NCBI GenBank assembly: GCA_903845465.1
Contig: CAIMXQ010000021.1
Coordinates: 1-9,076 of the forward strand
From: an uncultured Actinomycetes bacterium
Lineage (GTDB): Bacteria; Actinomycetota; Actinomycetes; Nanopelagicales; Nanopelagicaceae
DNA: 9,076 nucleotides
Direction: 5' to 3'
Shown: positions 1 to 6,730 of the stretch, in pieces
Numbering within the stretch: the first letter of the stretch is position 1
Layout: every line of letters begins with the position of its first letter
Made by a program: the position numbers and the translations under genes
The notes under the pieces: model-generated
What the model saw: only the letters and a program-made list of their open reading frames with translations
What the model was told of the DNA's origin: nothing
Database searches by the model: none

Positions 1-1551
1 GCATGCGAAGGCGCTGTTCTTTTGGTCGACTGCGCACAAGGGATTGAAGCGCAGACTCTCGCAAATCTTTACCTTGCAATGGAGAATAACCTCACCATTA
101 TTCCGGTGCTCAATAAGATCGATCTTCCGAATGCGCAACCTGAAAAGTTTGCTGCAGAACTTGCTGGATTGATTGGTTGCAAAGTTGAAGATGTATTGCG
201 CGTATCGGGAAAGACTGGCGATGGAGTTGCAGATCTTCTCGATCAAATCATCGATCAAATTCCAGCACCTGTAGGCGATCCTGATGCGCCAGCTCGCGCA
301 TTGATCTTCGACTCTGTCTACGATTCTTATCGCGGTGTTGTTACCTATGTACGCGTTGTTGATGGTCACATAAATCCACGCGAACAAATTCAGATGTTCT
401 CAACTGGCGTCAAGCACGAAGCACTCGAAGTCGGCGTCATTAGCCCAGAACCACTTCCGTCTAAGGGTCTTGGTGTTGGCGAGGTAGGTTACTTAATTAC
501 TGGTGTAAAAGATGTTCGCCAATCACGTGTGGGTGACACTATTACTAACTTTGCGCGCCCTACAAAAGAGGCACTGGGTGGATATAAAGATCCCAAGCCA
601 ATGGTCTTCTCTGGTCTCTTTCCACTCGATGGTGCAGATTTTCCTGTCTTGCGTGATGCTCTAGAAAAGTTACAGCTCAATGATGCAGCACTTGTCTACG
701 AACCAGAAAGCTCTGCAGCCCTTGGCTTTGGTTTCCGATGTGGCTTCTTAGGTCTGCTGCACATGGAGATTGTGCGCGAACGCCTAGAGCGCGAAGCGAA
801 GTTGAACTTGATTTCAACTGCTCCCAACGTGGTCTATCGCGTCACCATGGATGACGGTAAAGAGTTCGTTGTTACCAATCCTTCTGAATTTCCTGATGGC
901 AAAATCCAAAGTGTGAAAGAGCCGATTGTGAAGTCAACAATCTTGGCCCCTGCAGAATTTATTGGAACTATCATGGAGCTCTGCCAAGAGCGCCGTGGCG
1001 TCATGCTCGGCATGGATTACATCTCTGAAGATCGCGTCGAAATTCGTTACACACTTCCTCTTGCTGAAATCGTCTTCGACTTCTTCGATCAACTCAAAAG
1101 TCGGACACGTGGCTACGCATCTCTAGATTATGAAGAGATGGGCGATGAAGAAGGAAATCTCGTTAAAGTCGATATCTTGCTCCAAGGCGAAGCAGTCGAT
1201 GCATTTAGCGCCATCGTTCACCGCGATAAGGCATATTCCTATGGCGTGATGATGACTGGCAAACTTCGCGAACTCATTCCTCGTCAACAATTCGAAGTTC
1301 CAATTCAGGCAGCAATTGGTTCTCGCATTATTGCCCGCGAATCAATTCGCGCTATTCGCAAAGATGTTCTTGCAAAGTGTTACGGCGGCGATATTTCTCG
1401 TAAGCGCAAACTTCTCGAGAAGCAGAAGGAAGGTAAGAAGCGCATGAAGATGGTGGGGCGCGTTGAAGTTCCACAAGAAGCCTTCGTTGCAGCCCTTGCC
1501 ACCGATGCCGATATCGAAAAGATAAAAGCAGCTCGTAAGCTCGAATCGTAA
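1..1551 (+). CDS. lepA: Elongation factor 4 (LepA), 3' part; 5' end outside window
   Basis: LepA is a ribosome-associated translational GTPase that acts on stalled or mistranslocated ribosomes and in 30S biogenesis. The frame is open from base 1, giving 516 residues; the family has about 600-650, so roughly the first 100 (P-loop and switch I) are missing. The first visible residues, ACEGAVLLVDCAQGIEAQTL, are the segment just after the G3 motif. The G4 motif NKID is at visible residues 38-41. EF-G-like domains follow, with the RCGFLGLLHMEI stretch typical of LepA. The LepA-specific C-terminal domain closes the protein (CYGGDISRKRKLL from residue 460, then the basic KEGKKRMKMVG segment), so the 3' end is complete. 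A TTG at 22 is not a start, since the homologous sequence continues upstream of it. hemW begins 5 bases after the stop. Identification is very secure. Confidence 0.97.
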   Translation, partial: ACEGAVLLVDCAQGIEAQTLANLYLAMENNLTIIPVLNKIDLPNAQPEKFAAELAGLIGCKVEDVLRVSGKTGDGVADLLDQIIDQIPAPVGDPDAPARALIFDSVYDSYRGVVTYVRVVDGHINPREQIQMFSTGVKHEALEVGVISPEPLPSKGLGVGEVGYLITGVKDVRQSRVGDTITNFARPTKEALGGYKDPKPMVFSGLFPLDGADFPVLRDALEKLQLNDAALVYEPESSAALGFGFRCGFLGLLHMEIVRERLEREAKLNLISTAPNVVYRVTMDDGKEFVVTNPSEFPDGKIQSVKEPIVKSTILAPAEFIGTIMELCQERRGVMLGMDYISEDRVEIRYTLPLAEIVFDFFDQLKSRTRGYASLDYEEMGDEEGNLVKVDILLQGEAVDAFSAIVHRDKAYSYGVMMTGKLRELIPRQQFEVPIQAAIGSRIIARESIRAIRKDVLAKCYGGDISRKRKLLEKQKEGKKRMKMVGRVEVPQEAFVAALATDADIEKIKAARKLES

Positions 1552-1556
1552 AGATC

Positions 1557-2675
1557 ATGCTCTCGTTCTACGTTCATATTCCATATTGCGTAAGACGCTG
1601 TGGTTACTGCGACTTCAATACCTATACCCCATCCGAGCTCCAAGATGGTGCAACTCTTGAAATAGTCTCAGGCGATTACATCGATGCAGTTCTCAAAGAG
1701 TTAGATGCTGCGCCGCTAGACACCGTGCCCACAATCTTCTTTGGGGGTGGAACTCCATCGCTCTTGCCACCTAAAGATTTAGGACGCGTGATCGCAGCGA
1801 TTAAGTCACGCAATGGCCTTACGGAGGATTGCGAAATTACCTTAGAAGCGAATCCAGATTCTGTTACCCAAGAGAAGCTCAATGAGCTCTTTGCGGTAGG
1901 TTTCAATCGCATCTCATTCGGAATGCAGTCGGCAAACCCTGAAGTGCTCAAGGTCCTAGATCGCACACATAATCCTGAAAATGTTCGCAAAGCTGTCGAT
2001 ATGGCGCGCGCTGCTGGCTTTGAATCCGTAAGTGTCGATCTAATTTACGGCGCACCAGGTGAATCCTTAAGCGATTGGGCAGCCACGGTAAAAGAGGCGC
2101 TCTCGCTCAATATCGATCACATCAGTGCATATGCCTTAATTGTTGAAGAAGGCACAAAGCTTGCTGCACAAATTAAGCGCGGTGAATACGAAATGCCTGA
2201 TGATGATCTGATGGCAGATATGTATTTGCTTGTTGATCAGCAATGTCTGCAGCATGGTTTGAAATGGTATGAACTTTCGAATTGGTCAAAGCCTGGACAT
2301 CAATGCCGCCACAACATCGCATATTGGAAATCCAATAACTGGTGGGGTCTTGGCCCTGGTGCACATTCACATATCGACCAAAGGCGCTTCTGGAATGTGA
2401 AACACCCAAACGCCTATAAAGAGAAGGTATTTGCAGGAATTTCTCCCATTAAAGACTCTGAAGTTTTATCTGATGAAGAGAAGAAATCTGAATACATCAT
2501 GCTCGCAATTCGCATGCCTGAAGGTGTGAAGAAGGCAGCGCTCACTGTTGCGCAATACGAACGCACGATGGAGTACATCAAGAGCGGCCATGTCATTGAA
2601 CGCGAAAGTTCGATATCTCTGACTCCCAAAGGTCGCCTTATTGCCGACCGTCTGACGCATGAAATGCTGCGCTAA
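1557..2675 (+). CDS. hemW: Radical SAM haem chaperone HemW (HemN-like)
   Basis: HemW is a cytoplasmic radical SAM protein that binds haem and is thought to hand it to target proteins; it was long misannotated as oxygen-independent coproporphyrinogen oxidase (HemN). The 372 residues match the usual 370-400. The N-terminus has the 4Fe-4S motif C11-x3-C15-x2-C18 followed by DF, not the extra Cys seen in true HemN. The SAM-contacting GGGTPS is at residues 63-68. The C-terminal half has the HemW signature YELSNW, then HNIAYW at 252-257, the HNxxYW motif linked to haem binding, then GLGPGAHS. The ATG lies 5 bases after lepA with no clear Shine-Dalgarno sequence, so co-transcription with lepA is likely. 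Nothing is missing. The HemW rather than HemN call rests on the Cys pattern, the HNxxYW motif and the lepA-hemW-hrcA order. Confidence 0.95.
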   Translation: MLSFYVHIPYCVRRCGYCDFNTYTPSELQDGATLEIVSGDYIDAVLKELDAAPLDTVPTIFFGGGTPSLLPPKDLGRVIAAIKSRNGLTEDCEITLEANPDSVTQEKLNELFAVGFNRISFGMQSANPEVLKVLDRTHNPENVRKAVDMARAAGFESVSVDLIYGAPGESLSDWAATVKEALSLNIDHISAYALIVEEGTKLAAQIKRGEYEMPDDDLMADMYLLVDQQCLQHGLKWYELSNWSKPGHQCRHNIAYWKSNNWWGLGPGAHSHIDQRRFWNVKHPNAYKEKVFAGISPIKDSEVLSDEEKKSEYIMLAIRMPEGVKKAALTVAQYERTMEYIKSGHVIERESSISLTPKGRLIADRLTHEMLR

Positions 2676-2684
2676 AGGGCGCGC

Positions 2685-2702
2685 GATAAGATTGCCTGAC
2701 TA
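2685..2702 (+). promoter_or_regulatory. Candidate leaderless-type promoter of hrcA
   Basis: GATAAGATTGCC begins at 2685. The TAnnnT -10-like box TAAGAT is at 2687-2692 and the hrcA ATG starts at 2702, so a start site about 7 bases after the box would fall near 2699, leaving a leader of about 0-3 bases. The TAA inside the box is in frame with hrcA, so translation cannot begin upstream of it, and no purine-rich ribosome binding site precedes the ATG. I see no convincing -35 box; that region would lie inside the hemW 3' end. The same 12 bases recur before the FAH gene at 7916. Leaderless transcripts with such -10 boxes are common in actinobacteria; assignment here is inference. Confidence 0.5.
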
Positions 2703-3439
2703 TGACCACTGATCGCCGCCTCGAAATTTTGCGGGCAATCGTCGACGAATATGTCGAAACCCAAGAGCCTGTTGGTTCAAAGGCGATTGCTGGCAAGCGC
2801 GCACTAGGTATTAGCCCTGCAACGATTCGCAATGAGATGGCAGTTCTTGAAGAGGAAGGTTTTATCGCACAGCCTCATACAAGTGCAGGACGCATTCCAA
2901 CCGATCGCGGCTACCGACTCTTCGTCGACAAGCTCTCCACTGTGAAGCCACTTTCAACAGCAGAGCGTCGCGCTATCGAAACTTTTCTTGAGGGCGCACA
3001 TGATCTCGATGATGTCGTCAAACGCAGCGCAAAGTTATTGGCAGATATCACCAAGCAGGTAGCTGTTGTGAAGTATCCCAATATCGGTGATTCACATGGT
3101 CGCGAATTAATGGCAATTTCTGGAACTGCAAACCTTGCACGATCCGGCGAAGATTTAGGCGCTACCTTGTCTCCGATTTTGGAAGCGCTGGAAGAACAAG
3201 TTGTATTACTTCGCTTACTTAGTGATGCGCATCCAACTGTGCATGTAACAATTGGAAGTGAACAAGAAGATACAAGTTTGCAGACCACTTCGCTTGTCAC
3301 TGTTGGATATGGCGCAGATCCCTCCCTTGGTTCACTCGGAGTTCTAGGACCTACCCGTATGGATTACGCAGGATCTATTTCTGCAGTATCTGCCGTTGCC
3401 CGTTATGTTGGTCGATTTATTGCTGAGAGCGCTAAGTAA
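2702..3439 (+). CDS. hrcA: Heat-inducible repressor HrcA, internally shortened
   Basis: HrcA normally represses groE/dnaK-type heat-shock genes by binding CIRCE operators. This protein has 245 residues against about 340 usually. Residues 1-75 are an intact winged helix (RRLEILRAIVDEYVET, PVGSK, GISPATIRNEMAVLEEEG, QPHTSAGRIPTDRGYR). The next part matches to about residue 126 (ITKQVAVVKYP), and the C-terminal part from SGTANLARS at about 140 is also typical (SPILEALEEQVVLLRLL, GVLGPTRMDY, ending in a short helix). Between them roughly 95-100 residues seem absent, corresponding to part of the GAF-like domain and the inserted dimerisation domain. The frame stays open, with no sign of a frameshift. 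The ATG is fixed by an in-frame TAA at 2687. The stop overlaps the dnaJ start (TAATG), the usual hrcA-dnaJ pairing. No CIRCE repeat is visible in the window. The family call is secure; DNA-binding or repressor activity is uncertain. Confidence 0.92.
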   Translation: MTTDRRLEILRAIVDEYVETQEPVGSKAIAGKRALGISPATIRNEMAVLEEEGFIAQPHTSAGRIPTDRGYRLFVDKLSTVKPLSTAERRAIETFLEGAHDLDDVVKRSAKLLADITKQVAVVKYPNIGDSHGRELMAISGTANLARSGEDLGATLSPILEALEEQVVLLRLLSDAHPTVHVTIGSEQEDTSLQTTSLVTVGYGADPSLGSLGVLGPTRMDYAGSISAVSAVARYVGRFIAESAK

Positions 3440-4542
3440 TGGCTGATTTTTACGGCTTGCTTGGCCTCGATCGAGGTGCGTCGCAAGATGACATCAAGAA
3501 GGCATATCGAAAGATTGCTCGCGAACTACACCCCGATGTAAATCCAGATCCTGAAGTTCAGAATAAATTTAAAGAAGTTACTGCGGCCTATGACACTTTG
3601 TCTGATCCACAGAAGCGTCAGCAATATGACATGGGTGGCCAAGGTAGTTTTGGTGGTGGCTTTGGTGGTGGTGGATTTAGCGACATCATGGATGCATTCT
3701 TTGGAGGCGGTGGAAACCGCGGACCACGTCCACGTATGCGTCAGGGACAAGATGCTCTTATTCGTATTGAAGTAGATCTCAATGAAGCTTGTTTTGGAAC
3801 AGAGCGCGATATCACTTTGGAATCTGCAGTTGTCTGTCAGAAATGTGAAGGACAAGGAAGTGCTAACCAAGCTGCTCCAACTATGTGTCCTGTCTGTAAG
3901 GGGCGCGGTGAAACTCAATTTGTTCAGAAATCATTCCTTGGTCAGGTGATGACATCACGTCCATGTAATAACTGTTCTGGTTATGGAAGTGTGATTACAG
4001 ATCCATGTCGCGAATGCGGTGGAGACGGACGCGTTCGTGCGCGCCAAACTATTAATATCAAAGTTCCAGCAGGTGTTGAAACCGGAAACCGTATTCAAAT
4101 GGGCGGCCGCGGCGAAGTTGGCCAAGGTGGGGGACCGGCAGGTGATCTCTACGTAGAAATCGTTGAATCTGAACACGAGTTCTTACTGCGCGATGGCGAT
4201 AACTTACATATTGCAATCGAAGTCTCATTTGCTGCCGCATCCCTCGGCACGTCAGTACAGGTTGAATGCCTCGATGGCCCTGTCACAGTAGATATTAAAG
4301 CTGGCACACAGAGCGGTGCGACTATTCCGGTAAAGGGCAAGGGCATGACGCGCCTTCGCACGACACATCGTGGAGATCTCATTGTCCATGTTGATGTGGC
4401 TACTCCACACAAACTCAGTCGCGATCAAGAGAAGTTGCTCAAAGAGTTTGCCTCATCACGCGGTGAAAAAGATGGAGAAGTGAAGATTAAGGGCCATAAA
4501 GAAGGACTCTTCTCTAAATTTAAAGATGCATTCGGTCGATAA
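3439..4542 (+). CDS. dnaJ: Molecular chaperone DnaJ (type I Hsp40; hrcA-linked copy)
   Basis: DnaJ delivers unfolded clients to DnaK and stimulates its ATPase in the cytoplasm. All type I parts are present in 367 residues. The J domain spans about 3-66, with HPD at 31-33. A Gly/Phe-rich linker follows at about 66-95 (GGGFGGGGF, then DIMDAFFGGGG). The zinc region has four CxxCxGxG repeats starting at Cys133, Cys150, Cys176 and Cys190. The substrate-binding C-terminal domains run to about 350, ending in a basic tail (KGHKEGLFSKFKDAFGR). Its ATG shares the final A of the hrcA stop codon (TAATG), so translation is probably coupled; the same junction links it to rsmE. Actinobacteria often carry two dnaJ genes, one next to dnaK-grpE and one after hrcA; position marks this as the second type (dnaJ2 of mycobacteria). 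No key residue is missing. Confidence 0.96.
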   Translation: MADFYGLLGLDRGASQDDIKKAYRKIARELHPDVNPDPEVQNKFKEVTAAYDTLSDPQKRQQYDMGGQGSFGGGFGGGGFSDIMDAFFGGGGNRGPRPRMRQGQDALIRIEVDLNEACFGTERDITLESAVVCQKCEGQGSANQAAPTMCPVCKGRGETQFVQKSFLGQVMTSRPCNNCSGYGSVITDPCRECGGDGRVRARQTINIKVPAGVETGNRIQMGGRGEVGQGGGPAGDLYVEIVESEHEFLLRDGDNLHIAIEVSFAAASLGTSVQVECLDGPVTVDIKAGTQSGATIPVKGKGMTRLRTTHRGDLIVHVDVATPHKLSRDQEKLLKEFASSRGEKDGEVKIKGHKEGLFSKFKDAFGR

Positions 4543-5258
4543 TGTTGACCCTCTTCTTTGTCGATGATTTACCAACAGAAGTCGGCGGGACCTACGATTT
4601 CAATAACGATGATGCACTTCATGCAATTCGCGTTCTGCGCATGAAGAGCGGAGACCTTTTTAACCTCTCTGATGGAAAAGGTGCATGGTCGCACGTTGAA
4701 GCGCTTGAAGTTCATAAGAAGCATATGACTGTTCAAGTTATTGAAACTGGCCGCCAAGAAGCACTTGATACACATTTCACCGTGATTCAAGCCATCCCTA
4801 AAGGCGATCGCATTAAAGAGGCGATCGAATTGTGTACCGAGGGTGGTGCCGATCGCATTGTGATGTGGAAAGCTGCGCGCAGCATTGGAAAATCTGATGA
4901 CAAGATTGAAAAGCTTCAAACCACAGCGCGTGAAGCGAGCAAACAATCACGCCGTTTCCGAATCCCGGAAGTCATTGGCGTTGCCACAACTAACGCTGTT
5001 ATAGATCAAATTGCACAGGCAGATCTTGCAATCGTTTTTCACGAATCCGCAACGATGAAGGTCTCTGAATTAGTTGCACCTGGATGCGTAAAGGTTGCAA
5101 TCATCATTGGGCCAGAAGGTGGGTTAACAGATGATGAAATCGATACCTTTGCGGCGGCTGGCGCAAAGGTTGCTCTGATGGGAAGACCTGTATTGCGCTC
5201 AGCACATGCCGGACTTGCAGCACTTTCTGCAGTCAACACCGCCCTTTCGGTGTGGTGA
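4542..5258 (+). CDS. rsmE: 16S rRNA m3U1498 methyltransferase RsmE
   Basis: RsmE is a SPOUT-class methyltransferase that uses SAM to methylate N3 of U1498 in helix 44 of 16S rRNA, in the assembled 30S subunit. At 238 residues it has normal length (E. coli about 243). The N-terminal PUA-like domain includes HAIRVLRMKSGD at 27-38. The SPOUT domain begins near 77 with FTVIQAIPKGDRIKEAIELCTEGGADRI. The EASKQSRR stretch at 131-138 and the SAM-site IGPEGGLTDDEI at 189-200 are characteristic. The final knot motif reads GRPVLRSAHAGLAAL (214-228), where many homologues have LRTETA or LRTSTAG; this looks like lineage variation, not damage. The start overlaps the dnaJ stop (TAATG) and no Shine-Dalgarno sequence is seen. 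The gene follows dnaJ in most actinobacteria. Confidence 0.94.
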   Translation: MLTLFFVDDLPTEVGGTYDFNNDDALHAIRVLRMKSGDLFNLSDGKGAWSHVEALEVHKKHMTVQVIETGRQEALDTHFTVIQAIPKGDRIKEAIELCTEGGADRIVMWKAARSIGKSDDKIEKLQTTAREASKQSRRFRIPEVIGVATTNAVIDQIAQADLAIVFHESATMKVSELVAPGCVKVAIIIGPEGGLTDDEIDTFAAAGAKVALMGRPVLRSAHAGLAALSAVNTALSVW

Positions 5259-5265
5259 TTTCACC
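5236..5265 (+). repeat. Two short, mutually exclusive inverted repeats at the end of rsmE
   Basis: ACACCG at 5236-5241 pairs perfectly with CGGTGT at 5248-5253 around a 6-base loop, and GGTG at 5254-5257 can pair with CACC at 5262-5265 around ATTT. The first stem lies in the last codons of rsmE and the second straddles its stop. The CACC and GGTG units could also swap partners. There is no run of T afterwards, so this is not a standard intrinsic terminator, although it sits between rsmE and the candidate phoH promoter, where a boundary would make sense. The repeats could be chance. Confidence 0.3.
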
Positions 5266-5273
5266 CCATTACC

Positions 5274-5291
5274 GATAGATTTTCAGTTATA
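5274..5291 (+). promoter_or_regulatory. Candidate leaderless-type promoter of phoH
   Basis: The 32-base gap between rsmE and phoH holds GATAGATTTTC from 5274. The TAnnnT box TAGATT at 5276-5281 ends 10 bases before the A of the ATG at 5291, the same spacing as in front of hrcA. The TAG of the box is an in-frame stop for phoH, so the ATG is the first usable start. No Shine-Dalgarno sequence and no good -35 box are visible. The predicted transcript would begin within about three bases of the ATG. Confidence 0.42.
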
Positions 5292-6274
5292 TGGAACGCC
5301 TCTTAATCACCGTCCCACCTGCCATCCCGATGGTGTCACTCGTCGGTATCAATGATGCAAATATCTTGGCAATCGAAGCGGCTTTCCCTTCAGTCAATGC
5401 AACTGTGCGCGGAAATGAAATTACCTTGCGTGGCCCACACGTTGATTGCCTTGCGATGGAGAAGCTGATCACCGAGATGATTGTCGTCATTCGCTCTGGT
5501 CAAACTCTTACTGTCGATGCGGTCTCTCGCAGCATCGCGATGCTGGAAGCTGAACCTGCTCATAGCCCATCAGAAGTTCTCTCACTCAATATCGTCTCTA
5601 ATCGCGGCAAGACGATTCGCCCCAAGACTGCAAATCAGAAGTTATATGTCGATGCCATTGAAGAGAACACAATTACCTTTGGTATTGGGCCAGCCGGTAC
5701 TGGCAAGACATATCTTGCAATGGCGAAGGCTGTTGCAGCGCTGCAAGCCAAGAAGGTCAATCGCATTATCTTGTCGCGTCCTGCAGTAGAAGCTGGTGAA
5801 AAACTTGGATTTCTGCCAGGTACTCTCAACGAAAAGATTGATCCCTATCTTCGCCCACTCTTTGATGCACTTCACGACATGATTGATTCTGAAGTTATTC
5901 CACGCCTGATGCAGACTGGCGTAATCGAAGTTGCGCCGCTTGCATTTATGCGCGGTCGCACACTTAACGATGCATTCATTATTCTCGACGAGGCTCAGAA
6001 CACCACACCCGAACAGATGAAGATGTTCTTAACTCGCCTTGGCTTTGGTTCCAAGATGGTTATTACTGGAGATGTTACGCAGACAGATCTGCCCAATGGT
6101 CAACGCTCGGGGCTCGGAGTCATTCGCGATATCTTGAACGGCGTCGATGACATCTCCTTTATGGAGCTCACCGCTGATGACGTTGTTCGCCACCGTTTAA
6201 TTGGTGACATTGTGAAGGCGTATGACAAGTATGAAGAGACCAAATCGGCTCCTCGCTCAATTCGTCACAACTAA
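5291..6274 (+). CDS. phoH: PhoH-like ATPase (YbeZ type)
   Basis: PhoH/YbeZ proteins are cytoplasmic P-loop ATPases with a helicase-like fold; they are nearly always beside ybeY and are linked to ribosomal RNA maturation or RNA turnover. The protein has 327 residues, normal for the family. The N-terminal 90 or so residues form the KH-like part (NEITLRGP, then a helix with LITEMIVVIRSGQTL). The linker IRPKTANQKLYVDAI leads into the ATPase core, with Walker A GPAGTGKT at 133-140, LSRPAVEAGEKLGFLPG at about 159-175, and Walker B IILDEAQN ending at 237. TGDVTQTDLP (about 255-264) follows. An in-frame TAG 15 bases upstream makes ATG 5291 the clear start. ybeY follows after 9 bases, and a CBS/CorC gene after that, as in E. 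coli ybeZ-ybeY-ybeX. The phosphate-starvation role implied by the name is not supported here. Confidence 0.95.
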   Translation: MERLLITVPPAIPMVSLVGINDANILAIEAAFPSVNATVRGNEITLRGPHVDCLAMEKLITEMIVVIRSGQTLTVDAVSRSIAMLEAEPAHSPSEVLSLNIVSNRGKTIRPKTANQKLYVDAIEENTITFGIGPAGTGKTYLAMAKAVAALQAKKVNRIILSRPAVEAGEKLGFLPGTLNEKIDPYLRPLFDALHDMIDSEVIPRLMQTGVIEVAPLAFMRGRTLNDAFIILDEAQNTTPEQMKMFLTRLGFGSKMVITGDVTQTDLPNGQRSGLGVIRDILNGVDDISFMELTADDVVRHRLIGDIVKAYDKYEETKSAPRSIRHN

Positions 6275-6283
6275 TACACATTT

Positions 6284-6730
6284 ATGACCGTAGATATTAT
6301 TAATCGCTCTGGCGCGCTTGTGCCTGAAAGTCAGATGCATACCCTCATCGACTTCGGGATTGACTATCTGGAGTTCAATCCTGAATGTTCTATATCTCTG
6401 ATCTTTGTTGATGTTCAGGAGATGGAAGAACTTCATATTAAATGGATGGATGAAACCGGTCCTACCGATGTTCTCTCATTTCCGATGGATATGCCAGAGG
6501 CCAAAGGTGATGTTGTGACTCTAGGAGATATCGTCATTGCGCCAGCAGTTGCAGCACAACAAGCACAGGTTGCAGGTCACAGCATCGAACACGAAATATT
6601 TATCCTTGCAACGCATGGCTTGCTTCACATCGTGGGATATGACCACGCAGATCCCGATGAAGAGAAGGTTATGTTCGCCTTGCAAGAGAAGATTGTGAAG
6701 GAGTGGTCACTTAACGTGTCCAAGAATTAA
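6284..6730 (+). CDS. ybeY: Endoribonuclease / rRNA maturation factor YbeY
   Basis: YbeY is a small metal-dependent endoribonuclease involved in 16S rRNA 3'-end maturation and 70S quality control. The 148 residues are the expected length. The zinc site HGLLHIVGYDH gives the H3-x-H5-x-H pattern with His111, His115 and His121. Other conserved segments are TDVLSFPMD (61-69) and LGDIVIAP (80-87). The ATG is 9 bases after the phoH stop, without a Shine-Dalgarno sequence; the phoH stop region reads TAATAC (6272-6277) with spacing that could mimic a -10 box, but it lacks the final T, so read-through from phoH is the simpler view. The stop overlaps the next start (TAATG). YbeY usually works with PhoH and the ribosome, matching its neighbours here. 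Confidence 0.96.
   Translation: MTVDIINRSGALVPESQMHTLIDFGIDYLEFNPECSISLIFVDVQEMEELHIKWMDETGPTDVLSFPMDMPEAKGDVVTLGDIVIAPAVAAQQAQVAGHSIEHEIFILATHGLLHIVGYDHADPDEEKVMFALQEKIVKEWSLNVSKN

Noticed and set aside
22..24. TTG as a possible start of lepA
   Set aside because: The frame is open to base 1 and the residues before it (ACEGAVL) match LepA, so the gene simply continues upstream of the window.
2676..2701. CIRCE operator before hrcA
   Set aside because: I looked for TTAGCACTC-N9-GAGTGCTAA or close forms in the gap and elsewhere in the window and found none.
2911..3300. Antisense open frame across hrcA
   Set aside because: It mirrors conserved HrcA codons and its Ser/Cys-rich product resembles nothing I know.
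2702..3439. hrcA as a frameshifted pseudogene
   Set aside because: Both flanking parts read in one frame with normal codons and an intact stop-start overlap with dnaJ; an in-frame loss explains the short length better.
3643..3720. GGTGGT-rich tract as a DNA repeat
   Set aside because: It encodes the Gly/Phe linker normal for DnaJ; the repetition follows from the amino acids.
3526..3918. Long antisense open frame across dnaJ
   Set aside because: It lies opposite the well-conserved DnaJ zinc region, its protein has no recognisable pattern, and it has no start signal; it is a by-product of codon use.
5481..5789. Second open frame inside phoH on the same strand
   Set aside because: It overlaps the PhoH ATPase core out of frame, its composition is unlike a real protein, and no ribosome binding site is present.
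6272..6284. Leaderless promoter before ybeY (TAATAC, 7-base spacing)
   Set aside because: It lacks the final T of TAnnnT and is made of the phoH stop codon; transcription from phoH suffices.
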